Below the pieces are notes generated by a model that was not told the DNA's origin, made no database searches, and was given only the letters and a program-made list of their open reading frames with translations. From CAYVFC01 sp964450715 (GTDB lineage: Bacteria > Myxococcota_A > Polyangia > Polyangiales > JAFGIB01), in contig CAYVFC010000147.1 in NCBI GenBank assembly GCA_964450715.1, forward strand, positions 1-19,243: a stretch of DNA of 19,243 nucleotides, written 5' to 3'. Shown here one piece after another: positions 1 through 7,687 of this stretch; position 1 is the stretch's first letter, and each line of letters starts with the position of its first letter. A program made the position numbers and the translations under genes.

Positions 1-2
1 GC

Positions 3-173
3 GCCCGCCCACGCGGCCGCAACCGGATCGTTTATTTTGCGGTGCCTCCTAAGCCGGAAGGCGGTACGGAATACGAGGCAACAGAAGAGCGCCTGCATTT
101 CGCTTATCGCGTTCGCCCTGTTTGGGACGCCTATCCGTCCCGGAGGCCGTGTGACTCTGGAGTCCGTCTGTGA
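3..173 (+). CDS. 3' end of an unrecognised gene (partial)
   Basis: An open frame enters the window from the left and ends at TGA 171-173, giving 56 residues. The stop overlaps the GTG start of the next gene in the sequence GTGA (170-173), the usual arrangement for translationally coupled genes, and this is the main reason to believe it. The visible tail is rich in Pro, Arg, Glu and Tyr, with a stretch reading RIVYFAVPPKPEGGTEYEAT, and shows no motif I recognise. Another frame is also open here up to about 199, but its composition is less protein-like. Because the next gene is a chain-length protein, this is probably also a polysaccharide-export or biosynthesis gene, but that rests on position alone. 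Confidence 0.45.
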   Translation, partial: ARPRGRNRIVYFAVPPKPEGGTEYEATEERLHFAYRVRPVWDAYPSRRPCDSGVRL

Positions 174-2053
174 GCGAGATCGACGACGAACTTGAAGCGA
201 GACCTCGGAAGCCCGGGTATCCGGTCGATCCGCACCGTCTCTGGATAGCTTTTACCCGCGATTGGCGCTGGATGTTTGCGGCGATACTTATCGGGGTATT
301 TTCCGGCGCATTCCTGATCAAGACCATGGTTTCGAGGCGGTTCGTCGCCAGGTCGACGCTGGAGTTCACCGCCCGCGCTGCCGTGGACCCGACGGCTCGG
401 CTGGAAGCGCAGTCGTTGGTCGGTAGCCTTCCGTTGCCCAAGACGCTCGACAGGGTGAAAGAGTTGCTCAAGCTCCAGGCGCCGTCCGGGAGCCTGGCGA
501 GACTGATCGAGGTCAGCTTCGATGCGCGGCGTAGCTCCCTAGTCACGGTTTCCGCGACCTGGTCGGATGCCGAGGGGGCAGCCGCGCTCGCCAACGCGCT
601 GGTTCGATCTTTTCTAGAATATACGGAGGAACGGCGGAAAACCTCGAGCGAAGCGCTGGTCCGAAAACTGAAATCCGAGTTACAGATCGTATCTGTCCGA
701 CTGGAGAACTTTCGCCAGATCTACGACGCCTTTCGAAACGAAAAAGGGGTGGCGGACGTCTCCGTCGAGATGCAGCTGGCGGTGGAGGAAGCCGCGCGGC
801 TGCGCTTCGAGGCCGATCAGGCCGAGGCCGAGGTCTCGCGATTGCAGCAGGCGCGAGAAAACCGCTCGGCCTCGGGACGGCGTGGTCGTTTGGCCCTGGA
901 GGAAGAGGCCGAGGAGGCGAACGAACGGGACCGGGAGATGATCCGAGAGCAGCTCTCCATCGCCCGCGCTAGACTGGAGGCGGTACGGGAGCGCTTGCCG
1001 CCCGACCACCCGACGGTCAAGGTCGTCGAGCTCGAGGTAGCGGAGCTGGAGGACAAGCTGCCGGCTCGACGCTACCGCGGCTCTACCGGATATCGTTCGA
1101 GCCTTGATAGCGCGACGCGCGAATACCAGAAGCTCGACACCTCGGCCAGGCGGGCCGAGGCGCGGCTCAGGCAGCTCGCCCAGGAGAAGGGTGAGGTGAC
1201 CGACGTGATGATGGATATCCGGGTGGCGGAGCAGCAGGTAGAACGCCTCAAATCGGAGCTCACCCGCGCCCAGGCCGAGGCGCGAGATCCGACGCCGTTC
1301 TTCAATCTGGTGGCTCGAGCCGAGGCGCAGATGGCCATAGTGCAGTCGAAGCGTAAAGTCGTATTCTCGGTCATTTCGTTCGGCGTGTTTTTCTTGACGG
1401 TTCTGGTCTTCTTGCTACGGCGGACCTGGGGGCTTCGCGTGTATACGGCCCGCGAGGCGGCCTACTGGGCTAATGCGCCGGTCGTCGGCAGCTCCAGCTG
1501 GCCGCGCGATCCGAAGAATCTTTACCTGCTGGTCGGCGATCTGGACGATTTCGCTCCCCTGGCCGCGGGCGCAACCCTGGTCGTCCCCATGGCCGAGGAG
1601 GAGCGCCCTCTGGCGCGGGAAATCGCCGGGGCGATCGAGCAGTCGGCGGCAACCGCACGCGAACGATTCCCCATCCCCCGGTTACTGCCGGCGTTGAAAC
1701 CGGAGCTTCCCGCATCGCAATCGTCCGCTGCCATCGAGAATCTTCCCGCGCCCCGCCATACTTCTTCCAGCTCGCCGCAAGCCTATTCGGCAATCGAGGA
1801 CTGGACCGGCCCGCTCGAGGGGCCGGCCCTGAGGCGTGCCGGCCGGCTGGTCGATCGGGTGCTGGTGACCGTCACATCGGGAGCTCGCTCGGCTCTGGAG
1901 CTCGCGCGCCTGTCCACGCGGCTTGGCCGCGAGCAGGGGGTCGGCATTTTGCTGCTCAACCTCGACCCCGACCTGAACGGCCTGCCGGATCGGGTGGGCC
2001 CGGTGGAGCAGTTCTGGAAGGCCGGTAGAGCGTCGAAAGCAGAGAGGTCGTAG
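170..2053 (+). CDS. Wzz/Wzc-type chain-length determinant with degenerate kinase-like tail
   Basis: Inner-membrane polysaccharide co-polymerase expected to set polymer chain length. GTG start with GGAG at 159-162 and a 4-base overlap with the preceding frame. The 627 residues run as: short basic N-terminus; first membrane segment about 34-53; a periplasmic region of about 340 residues that is strongly coiled-coil (Glu/Arg/Ala/Leu rich), including the family-typical DHPTVKVVELEVAEL stretch; a second membrane segment about 396-416; and a cytoplasmic tail of about 210 residues. In Wzc-like proteins that tail is a tyrosine autokinase (BY-kinase). Here residues about 564-603 keep its outline: a strand VLVTVTSGA where the P-loop should be, then a helix, then the strand GILLLNLD. 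The GK[ST] residues are absent, and the protein ends soon after with no Walker B and no Tyr cluster. The Wzz assignment is firm. Loss of kinase activity is inferred from the missing residues. Confidence 0.88.
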   Translation: MSEIDDELEARPRKPGYPVDPHRLWIAFTRDWRWMFAAILIGVFSGAFLIKTMVSRRFVARSTLEFTARAAVDPTARLEAQSLVGSLPLPKTLDRVKELLKLQAPSGSLARLIEVSFDARRSSLVTVSATWSDAEGAAALANALVRSFLEYTEERRKTSSEALVRKLKSELQIVSVRLENFRQIYDAFRNEKGVADVSVEMQLAVEEAARLRFEADQAEAEVSRLQQARENRSASGRRGRLALEEEAEEANERDREMIREQLSIARARLEAVRERLPPDHPTVKVVELEVAELEDKLPARRYRGSTGYRSSLDSATREYQKLDTSARRAEARLRQLAQEKGEVTDVMMDIRVAEQQVERLKSELTRAQAEARDPTPFFNLVARAEAQMAIVQSKRKVVFSVISFGVFFLTVLVFLLRRTWGLRVYTAREAAYWANAPVVGSSSWPRDPKNLYLLVGDLDDFAPLAAGATLVVPMAEEERPLAREIAGAIEQSAATARERFPIPRLLPALKPELPASQSSAAIENLPAPRHTSSSSPQAYSAIEDWTGPLEGPALRRAGRLVDRVLVTVTSGARSALELARLSTRLGREQGVGILLLNLDPDLNGLPDRVGPVEQFWKAGRASKAERS

Positions 2054-2456
2054 AGCCGGCTGCGCAGTAGAGCCACGCCTCATTCGCGTTCCCGCGCGCG
2101 CCTGAGTCGACCTCAATGTTGCCAACAAACGTCGGCATAAAACCGCTTGCGCTCGCCCGAGAACACGCGATTTGCGCGCGTGCTCGGTTCTTCTGGACCT
2201 CACATAGGGTGGACTATGCTGCGGCCCAGAATAACCTCCGCGCGCGCGCATCTCACGCATTCTCGGGCGTTTCTGCTCGACGTTTTTTGCAACATTGAGG
2301 TCGAGAGTCGGTTGGTGGCCCCTTGCGTTCTTCCTGTCGCGCTATAGGCTCGGACCGCCCGACGCTTCGGCGTCAAGGCGCGTCGACCATTGAGCTCCGC
2401 CCGAGTAGCGCCGTCAGGGGTTCCAGAGAGTCGCTCGCTTACTTTTCGGACCGGTC
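2054..2456. other. Intergenic region, 403 bp
   Basis: No convincing gene lies between the chain-length gene and the MBOAT gene; the short frames here have no ribosome-binding site or recognisable product. The left part holds the foldback repeat at 2107-2304, listed separately. At 2361-2374 a short hairpin, GACG-CTTCGG-CGTC, has a stable UUCG-type loop but no following T-run, so it is not a standard terminator. A promoter for the MBOAT gene would be expected between about 2305 and 2456, but no clear -35/-10 pair is visible. Confidence 0.6.
2107..2304. repeat. 198-bp foldback (inverted-repeat) element, MITE-like
   Basis: The ends are inverted repeats of about 27 bp. The left arm (2107-2134) begins TCGACCTCAATGTTGC and the right arm (2278-2304) is its reverse complement with one mismatch and one 1-base indel. 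Further in, CGCCCGAGAA (2154-2163) matches the complement of TTCTCGGGCG (2260-2269), TGCGCGCG (2173-2180) pairs with CGCGCGCA (2243-2250), and CATAG (2203-2207) faces CTATG (2214-2218) at the centre. The whole unit could fold into one long interrupted hairpin. It encodes nothing recognisable and has no obvious target-site duplication. It could be a non-autonomous transposable element, a REP-like unit or a structured RNA. One copy only is seen here, so mobility is unproven. Confidence 0.6.
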
Positions 2457-4106
2457 ATGCTCTTTACCAGTTATTCCTTTCTGATTTTTTTCTCTGTACT
2501 GTTGGCCCTCTACTGGCGCTTGCGGGGCGACTATCGGAAACAAAATGCCCTGCTGCTTCTGGCGAGCTACATATTCTACGGTTGGTGGGACGTTCGTTTC
2601 CTGTTCCTGCTGACGCTCTCCACTTACATCGACTACGCCACGACCCTGATGATCGCCAGAGGTCGGATCACGGCGCGCCAACAGGCCCGATCGGGGGCGT
2701 TTCTGGTCGGAGCCGGCTTCCTTTGCGGTTCTTGTCAGTGGGGCGCTTGGCAGGGAGGTGCGGCAGGGCTGCTCGCCGTTCTGCCCGCTTCCCTTTCCGA
2801 CTGGTGGATAACGTTTTTCGCCGTGGGCTTCGTGGCCGTTTTCAGCGCGGTACGGTTTCTATCCCAAAGACTGAAGATCAGTCGGCCGGACAGGCTTTTC
2901 CTCTTCTGGAGCGTTCTTACCAATCTGGCGATCCTCGGGCTGTTCAAATACTTTAATTTCTTCGCGGATAACTTCGTTCTGCTGTGGCAGTGGCTCTTCG
3001 GCAACGCTCCGTCGGAAGTGACGGTACGCATCGCATTACCGGTAGGGATATCTTTTTACACGTTCCAGACCATGAGCCACACCATCGATGTCTATCGAAA
3101 GCAGGCCCCCGCGACCGATTCGCTGCTGGACCTGGCTTCTTTCGTGGGCTTCTTCCCCCTTTTGCTCTCGGGACCCATCGAGCGCGGCGCGCGAATGCTG
3201 CCGCAGTTTCAGCGAGCGCGGCAACCGCTGAGCCGCGAGGAGATCCATACCTCGCTATGGCTGATCTTCTGGGGACTCTACAAGAAGCTGGTCATCGCGG
3301 ACAATCTTTCGCGCGTCGTCGATCTGGTCTTCGGGCCATACGATTTGGGGAACTTGACCGAGGCGCCGGACGACGGACTGCGCTGCCTGGTGGCCATATA
3401 CGCGTTCGCGATCCAGATCTATTGCGATTTTTCGGGTTACACCGATATGGCGAGAGGGGTGGCCAGGCTGCTCGGATTCAAGGTCATGTTGAACTTCAAC
3501 CTGCCGTATTTTGCCGTGAATCCCTCGGCTTTCTGGCAGCGATGGCATATCAGTTTGTCCACCTGGCTGCGGGACTATCTGTACATACCGCTGGGCGGCA
3601 ATCGCGGCGACAAGTGGGCCACCTACCGCAACCTGGCGATCACCATGCTCCTGGGAGGCCTCTGGCATGGCGCGGCGTGGACCTTCGTTTTGTGGGGTGC
3701 TTTTCATGGATTGATACTCGTTATCTATCGCGTTCTCGGTGACGCGAAGGTTGGCCAGGCGAGCTTGACGCTGAAGAACGTAGCCAAGGGTGTCTTGATG
3801 TTTCACCTGGTCTGTTTCGGCTGGCTGCTCTTCCGGGCGCACAATCTGGACACGGTCGGGGCGTTCGCCACCGCGATGGTCGCGTTCGGCAGCCCTTCAC
3901 CGGAGACCTTCGAGCTGTTCCGCGAGGTGCTCTTCTATTGCTGGTTCTTGTTCGCCTTTCAATGTATTCAGGCCTGGACGGGCAGGCTGGAACCCTTGGA
4001 TAAATGGAATTGGTTCGTGCGGCTCAACCTCTGGACGTTCTTGATCCTATCTCTGTTCCGGTTTGCGCCGAGGGGGAGTCAGCAGTTCATCTACTTCGCG
4101 TTCTGA
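2457..4106 (+). CDS. MBOAT-family O-acyltransferase (AlgI-like)
   Basis: Polytopic inner-membrane acyltransferase of the AlgI/DltB type, which passes acyl (usually acetyl) groups across the membrane for O-acylation of an exported glycan. The N-terminus is typical (LFTSYSFLIFF, then SYIFYGWWD at about 37-45). The family core is clear: DFSGYTDMARG near 323, FWQRWHISLSTWLRDYLYIP with His364, GGNRGD, and LWHGAAWTFVLWGAFHG with the presumed catalytic His404 and His417. At 549 residues it is longer than the common 460-520. The extra length lies at about 68-150, where one or two additional hydrophobic segments replace the short loop normally found before the LFKYFNFF motif. The SGNH gene starting one base after its stop fits the usual MBOAT/SGNH partnership. 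The acyl group and target sugar cannot be read from sequence. Confidence 0.93.
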   Translation: MLFTSYSFLIFFSVLLALYWRLRGDYRKQNALLLLASYIFYGWWDVRFLFLLTLSTYIDYATTLMIARGRITARQQARSGAFLVGAGFLCGSCQWGAWQGGAAGLLAVLPASLSDWWITFFAVGFVAVFSAVRFLSQRLKISRPDRLFLFWSVLTNLAILGLFKYFNFFADNFVLLWQWLFGNAPSEVTVRIALPVGISFYTFQTMSHTIDVYRKQAPATDSLLDLASFVGFFPLLLSGPIERGARMLPQFQRARQPLSREEIHTSLWLIFWGLYKKLVIADNLSRVVDLVFGPYDLGNLTEAPDDGLRCLVAIYAFAIQIYCDFSGYTDMARGVARLLGFKVMLNFNLPYFAVNPSAFWQRWHISLSTWLRDYLYIPLGGNRGDKWATYRNLAITMLLGGLWHGAAWTFVLWGAFHGLILVIYRVLGDAKVGQASLTLKNVAKGVLMFHLVCFGWLLFRAHNLDTVGAFATAMVAFGSPSPETFELFREVLFYCWFLFAFQCIQAWTGRLEPLDKWNWFVRLNLWTFLILSLFRFAPRGSQQFIYFAF

Positions 4107-4107
4107 G

Positions 4108-5205
4108 ATGAAGATGGGAAGAAAAACCGCTTTTCGGATCCTGCTCGCCCTGATCTACTGTCCGCTTGCCGCGGAGCTGATGGTGCGGGTGCTCGACCCG
4201 GTTCCCATGCTCCCGCGCTACGTCTGTGCGACCGAGTATGGCATACGGGGCAACCAACCCAATAAGACCTACTGGCATCGTGCTGCGGAGTACGAGGTAC
4301 AGATACGGACGAACTCGCAGGGTATTCGGGCCGATTACGAGATACCGTACGAAAAACCGAAAGGTACCCGACGCGTCCTGGTGTTGGGAGATTCCTTTGG
4401 CATGGGCTACGAGGTGGATCTCGAGGACATGTTCACCACGAGAATGACCCACCACCTGAAGGTGAAGCACGGAATCGAAAACGTGGAGGTGGTCAACCTG
4501 TCGACGTCGGGGCACGGAAACGCCGAGCAGCTGATCGTGCTACAGAGCGAGGGGCTGAAGTACGACCCCGACCTGGTGCTGCTCGTCTGGCACTCGACCG
4601 ATCTCGCCGACAACGTACGGTCCAATCTGTACGTGTGGAAAGAAGGTAAGCTGGTCAGAAGAAGCGACGTTTATTTGCCCGGTGTAGAGATCAATCGCAA
4701 GCTCTATAGCATCCCTCTCTATCCGCTGATCGCCGACAACTCGCAGCTATACAACATGATGCGTGACTGGACGGCTTACTCGGTCAAGCAATGGCTGGTC
4801 GCGTTTCGCGCCTTAACCGCCCGCCAGACGGAATCCGAGGAAGAACCGGATCCCGACGAGGTCCCCTATCCGGCGCAGCTTTCCGTGGCCTTGCTCGAGG
4901 AGATTCGCAGCGTCTCGCGGGAGAACGGGGCGCGATTCGCCGTCCTGGCCGTACCGAAAAGCGTCAGCCGAACCGAGTTCATCTCGAGGTTTCCCGGGGC
5001 CGCGGCCGCGGGCAAAGGCTTGGATGTCGTTTCGCCCATCGAGCGTTTTCAACAGGCGGAAGGCGAGAAGGTCTACTGGGAAAAGGGGCACGGGCACTGG
5101 ACGCCGCTGGGAAGCGACATGGTAGGCGAGGTGCTGGCCGACCACATCGCTGCCCGGCGGTTGTTGAGCGGAGGGGAGCGGCCGATCGGGACCGAAGGGC
5201 TCTGA
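4108..5205 (+). CDS. Membrane-anchored SGNH-hydrolase-like acyltransferase (AlgJ/AlgX type)
   Basis: I take the ATG at 4108, one base after the MBOAT stop, giving 365 residues. An open extension to 4063 only adds a Ser-rich shadow of the MBOAT end. A single N-terminal hydrophobic segment (about 8-27) would hold it at the periplasmic face. SGNH landmarks: VLVLGDSFGMG at 91-100 with candidate nucleophile Ser96; STSGHGNAEQ near 132-141; VWHSTDLADN at 160-169 in the block III position; and HGHWTPLG at 328-335 in place of the usual DxxH, with His330 the probable base. Such proteins act with MBOAT partners to complete O-acetylation of alginate-like or other glycans. The coupling at 4106/4108 supports the pairing. 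It could alternatively be an esterase. Confidence 0.82.
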   Translation: MKMGRKTAFRILLALIYCPLAAELMVRVLDPVPMLPRYVCATEYGIRGNQPNKTYWHRAAEYEVQIRTNSQGIRADYEIPYEKPKGTRRVLVLGDSFGMGYEVDLEDMFTTRMTHHLKVKHGIENVEVVNLSTSGHGNAEQLIVLQSEGLKYDPDLVLLVWHSTDLADNVRSNLYVWKEGKLVRRSDVYLPGVEINRKLYSIPLYPLIADNSQLYNMMRDWTAYSVKQWLVAFRALTARQTESEEEPDPDEVPYPAQLSVALLEEIRSVSRENGARFAVLAVPKSVSRTEFISRFPGAAAAGKGLDVVSPIERFQQAEGEKVYWEKGHGHWTPLGSDMVGEVLADHIAARRLLSGGERPIGTEGL

Positions 5206-5255
5206 ACCATGGAAACGGCGACCCGCCGGGTGGGTCGTGGGGTCGAGGTGAGAAC

Positions 5256-6038
5256 ATGGACCGATCCAGCAAGGAGCAGGGGCGGCCCGGAAGCGTCAGG
5301 GCCTACGCCGTAGCGATATCCGTGCTCGCGGTTCTTTGCACGGCTTCGGTATCGCTGAACGTCTACCTGTTCCAGCGGGTGATGGCGGAGTACAGAAGGA
5401 ACCAGTTGCTGAGGCTCGACCCGGTGGGTGCGGAAGAATCCGCCCGCCAGCACCTCGAGCCGGATTCGAAGAGCGAGACGAAGGAGAGGCGGGTGGTGTT
5501 TTTCGGCGATTCTCGCGTTCGAATGTGGCCGACGGGCAAGATCATCTCGACCTATCGCGTCTTCAATCGCGGTGTGCCGGGGGAGACGACGGCACAGGCC
5601 ATTCACCGATTGGAACAGGACGTCTTCGACCTTCATCCCGATCTGGTAGTCATTCAAACCGGGGTGAACGATCTAAAAGCGATCGGGGTTCTGGAGAGCC
5701 GGTATGAAGAGATCGTATCGGCCACCCAAAGAAACCTGGCCCGAATCGTGCGTGAGCTGAGATCTCACGGAGTACGCGTGGTCCTCGTGCAGATCCTTCC
5801 GGTCGGAAGGCTCGAGCCTTATCGGCATTTAGTCTGGTCGAAAGAAATCAATCGAGCGATAGAAGAGGTCAATCGATTTCTGCGCACGCTGCAGGGACCG
5901 GGGATCACCGTTATGGAGTGTCCCGCGGAGTTGGTTGATGCCGACGGACGTATCAAGAGCGTGTACGCTCTGGACGCGCTACACTTAAATCGATCCGGAT
6001 ACCGGATTCTGAACGAAGCGGTGGGTCGGGTACTCTAG
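5256..6038 (+). CDS. SGNH/GDSL hydrolase, membrane-anchored
   Basis: The ATG at 5256 follows GAGGTG (5245-5250) at good spacing; the longer open frame upstream is a shadow of the previous gene. The 260-residue product has one N-terminal hydrophobic segment (about 17-37), a short charged stalk, then a canonical SGNH domain. All four blocks are intact: FFGDSR at 82-87 (Ser86), NRGVPGETT at 104-112, TGVND at 135-139 (Asn138), and the C-terminal DALH at 240-243 (Asp240/His243). It resembles lysophospholipase/acetylesterase-like members such as TesA relatives and acetylxylan esterases. Third in line after the MBOAT and the first SGNH gene, it probably removes or transfers acyl groups on the same polymer in the periplasm; that role is inferred. 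Its stop shares bases with the convergent deacetylase gene. Confidence 0.85.
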   Translation: MDRSSKEQGRPGSVRAYAVAISVLAVLCTASVSLNVYLFQRVMAEYRRNQLLRLDPVGAEESARQHLEPDSKSETKERRVVFFGDSRVRMWPTGKIISTYRVFNRGVPGETTAQAIHRLEQDVFDLHPDLVVIQTGVNDLKAIGVLESRYEEIVSATQRNLARIVRELRSHGVRVVLVQILPVGRLEPYRHLVWSKEINRAIEEVNRFLRTLQGPGITVMECPAELVDADGRIKSVYALDALHLNRSGYRILNEAVGRVL

Positions 6039-7360
6039 GGAACCCGGACGAGCGTCGCAGGACCGCGGTCGGGGACGACCGAGACCAACGCGTAGGTGTT
6101 GCCCTCGTGGGTGACGATCTCGGCTTCGGTCGCGCGGCCGGCCTGGGTGGCCTCGATGCCGGTCCAGGAATCGTTCAGGCGCACCTTCAGCGTCAGAGGA
6201 TAGTCGAAGAGAGCGTCGTCCATCTCGTCGATGATCTCGAGACGTATCCGCTGCTCCGAAATCAGCGGCGTATGCACGGTAGCCGTCTCTCTCTGCTGAC
6301 CGTAGAGGCTGACTTCGCGGAACAGGCCGAGCCAGATATCGGATGCGTGGTCCTTGATGAAATCGAATCCCTCGATCACCTCGTCGGTCCTATCGGCTAT
6401 GCTGTGAAAATGCATGACGTACCAGGCGCGGTACTGATTCGCCTGGTCCGGATTGTACACGACCGTATTGGTGATGCTGGCCCAGTGATCGGTGGGGTAG
6501 TTGAATCGGCTGATCGAACCGGTTTGCATGTAGTCGATGTCGTCGACCTGGTTGAGAACCCCGGTCACGCCGCGGGCACCGATGTAGTACTTCTTCGCAA
6601 CCTCGACGTCATTTTCGATCGCGCCTCCTCCCGGATAGGCCAGGGTAAGACAGCGAGCGCCGGGTACCTTCTCCTCGATCAACTCCTTGGAATCGCGGTA
6701 TTCGGTTTCGATATCGTAGTCGCCCGTCAGATGGGAGAGGGTATGGGACTGGACGTCGTGACCGAGAGAAAAAAGATGGTTGAACCCCTCCCAGGTACCC
6801 TGAAAGGAGCTGGACGGTGAATCGACGTTTCCGGCGACCACGAACCAGGTGAAGCGATATCCGTACGCTTCGCCCTGCTGCTCCCACCAGTCGTGGTCAG
6901 GAGCGGTGTTGTCGTCGATGGAAATGGAAAGCGCGGATACGGCATCGCCCTTCCACAGGCAGAGGTGGGGCTGCCCGTACTGTCCCGGCCACTGCCGTCC
7001 GCTGCCGTCGCCGTAGGTCGGGCTCGGACCGGGAACCAGCGCGACGTCACCGGCATCGGTCGGGCCGGTTTCCCCATCGGCGCCGGTGTCGGGCGTCGTG
7101 CAGCCGGTACAGGAATCGGAACGGCTGCCATCGTAGGGGTCGGTCTGTTCTCCCGAGTCGCGCGGGAGGGGCCCGATGTCCGCGCCGTCACTGTCCTGAC
7201 CGCCATCGACCGAGAGCGCTTCAGCGTCGCCGCCGACGCCCTCCGAGCCGCAGGCGGCGCTTCCGCTCCCGGCATCGGTACAGGAGGCCGAGGAGTTTAC
7301 CCTGACGTTGTCGCCCTTGCAGGAGGCGACGAAGCATATCAATGCTAGAGCCCATCTCAA
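6035..7360 (-). CDS. Secreted lipoprotein polysaccharide deacetylase (NodB/CE4)
   Basis: Predicted surface or periplasmic deacetylase of N- or O-acetylated polysaccharide. I favour the TTG at 7360: it follows GGGAG by 5 bases and gives a compact lipoprotein signal, MRWALALICFVASC, with Cys14. ATGs at 7456 and 7492 are in frame but put 46-58 residues before the Cys. Residues 15-115 are a Gly/Asp/Ser/Thr-rich linker with four extra cysteines (27, 37, 84, 87). CE4 motifs follow: SISIDD (Asp149, Asp150), SHTLSH at 205-210 (His206, His210 as metal ligands), AYPGGG at 241-246, and MHFHS with His317/His319. About 100 further residues look like a beta-rich C-terminal domain. The insertion element at 7346-7509 overlaps the 5' end, so the start codon and first residues come from that element. 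The open frame continuing to 8722 is a shadow over the opposite-strand gene. Confidence 0.85.
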   Translation of the reverse strand: MRWALALICFVASCKGDNVRVNSSASCTDAGSGSAACGSEGVGGDAEALSVDGGQDSDGADIGPLPRDSGEQTDPYDGSRSDSCTGCTTPDTGADGETGPTDAGDVALVPGPSPTYGDGSGRQWPGQYGQPHLCLWKGDAVSALSISIDDNTAPDHDWWEQQGEAYGYRFTWFVVAGNVDSPSSSFQGTWEGFNHLFSLGHDVQSHTLSHLTGDYDIETEYRDSKELIEEKVPGARCLTLAYPGGGAIENDVEVAKKYYIGARGVTGVLNQVDDIDYMQTGSISRFNYPTDHWASITNTVVYNPDQANQYRAWYVMHFHSIADRTDEVIEGFDFIKDHASDIWLGLFREVSLYGQQRETATVHTPLISEQRIRLEIIDEMDDALFDYPLTLKVRLNDSWTGIEATQAGRATEAEIVTHEGNTYALVSVVPDRGPATLVRVP

Positions 7361-7509
7361 AAATGCTCCCGTCGTCTTTCGGGCGGGGGCGGCCCCATCT
7401 GCGGCGTCGCTCCTCCTCGAAATAGCACCACTATTGCTCGTCGTCGCTCCTTGCATCCGGGGCCCCCGCGCTCCGAAATACTCGGTCCGCATTTTTAAGA
7501 TGGGCTCTA
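7346..7509. mobile_element. MITE-like element, copy 1 (complete, about 160 bp)
   Basis: The 18-bp terminal inverted repeats GAGCCCATCTYAAAAATG lie at 7348-7365 and 7490-7507 (one mismatch) and are flanked on both sides by TA, or CTAG if read longer. A TA target duplication and this style of end resemble IS5-family or IS630-type elements; I cannot settle which. The interior has no transposase and carries a central palindrome AATAG-CACCA-CTATT (7421-7435), exactly at the element's midpoint. A second copy in reverse orientation lies at the right edge of the window, about 94% identical over the shared part by eye, which confirms it as a dispersed repeat. It sits at the 5' end of the CE4 gene. Confidence 0.85.
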
Positions 7510-7614
7510 GTAAAACGTAGGATGAATGCCTAGCGATCGCCATTATCCCATCCCTTCGATCTCGAGACAGCATAAGTCGCTGCCAATGGTTTTCAACCCG
7601 AATCCGAAGCCGGA

Positions 7615-7644
7615 TTGACATCGAGAATTCCCTCGGTCTATTAA
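7615..7644 (+). promoter_or_regulatory. Candidate sigma-70-type promoter for the SGNH lipoprotein gene
   Basis: A perfect -35 consensus TTGACA (7615-7620) is followed 18 bases later by TATTAA (7639-7644), a 4/6 match to the -10 box. Transcription would begin near 7651 and leave a leader of about 37 bases before the ATG at 7688, which has the ribosome-binding site GGAAGAG. The position in a divergent intergenic gap is right. The -10 box is imperfect, so this is a prediction. Confidence 0.45.
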
Positions 7645-7687
7645 CCAACCCATCTCCTGCCAGGGTTTCGACGACGGAAGAGAAGCG

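Noticed and set aside
1858..1980. Functional tyrosine kinase domain in the chain-length protein
   Set aside because: The P-loop Lys/Ser-Thr, Walker B and tyrosine cluster are absent.
2361..2374. UUCG-loop hairpin as a Rho-independent terminator
   Set aside because: The stem is only 4-5 bp and no T-run follows.
2390..2956. A 188-residue plus-strand frame overlapping the start of the MBOAT gene
   Set aside because: It is Arg/Ser-rich without motifs and out of frame with an unmistakable MBOAT protein.
4791..5255. A 155-residue extension of the second SGNH protein
   Set aside because: It is Arg/Gly-rich, overlaps the preceding gene out of frame, and a good ribosome-binding site precedes the ATG at 5256.
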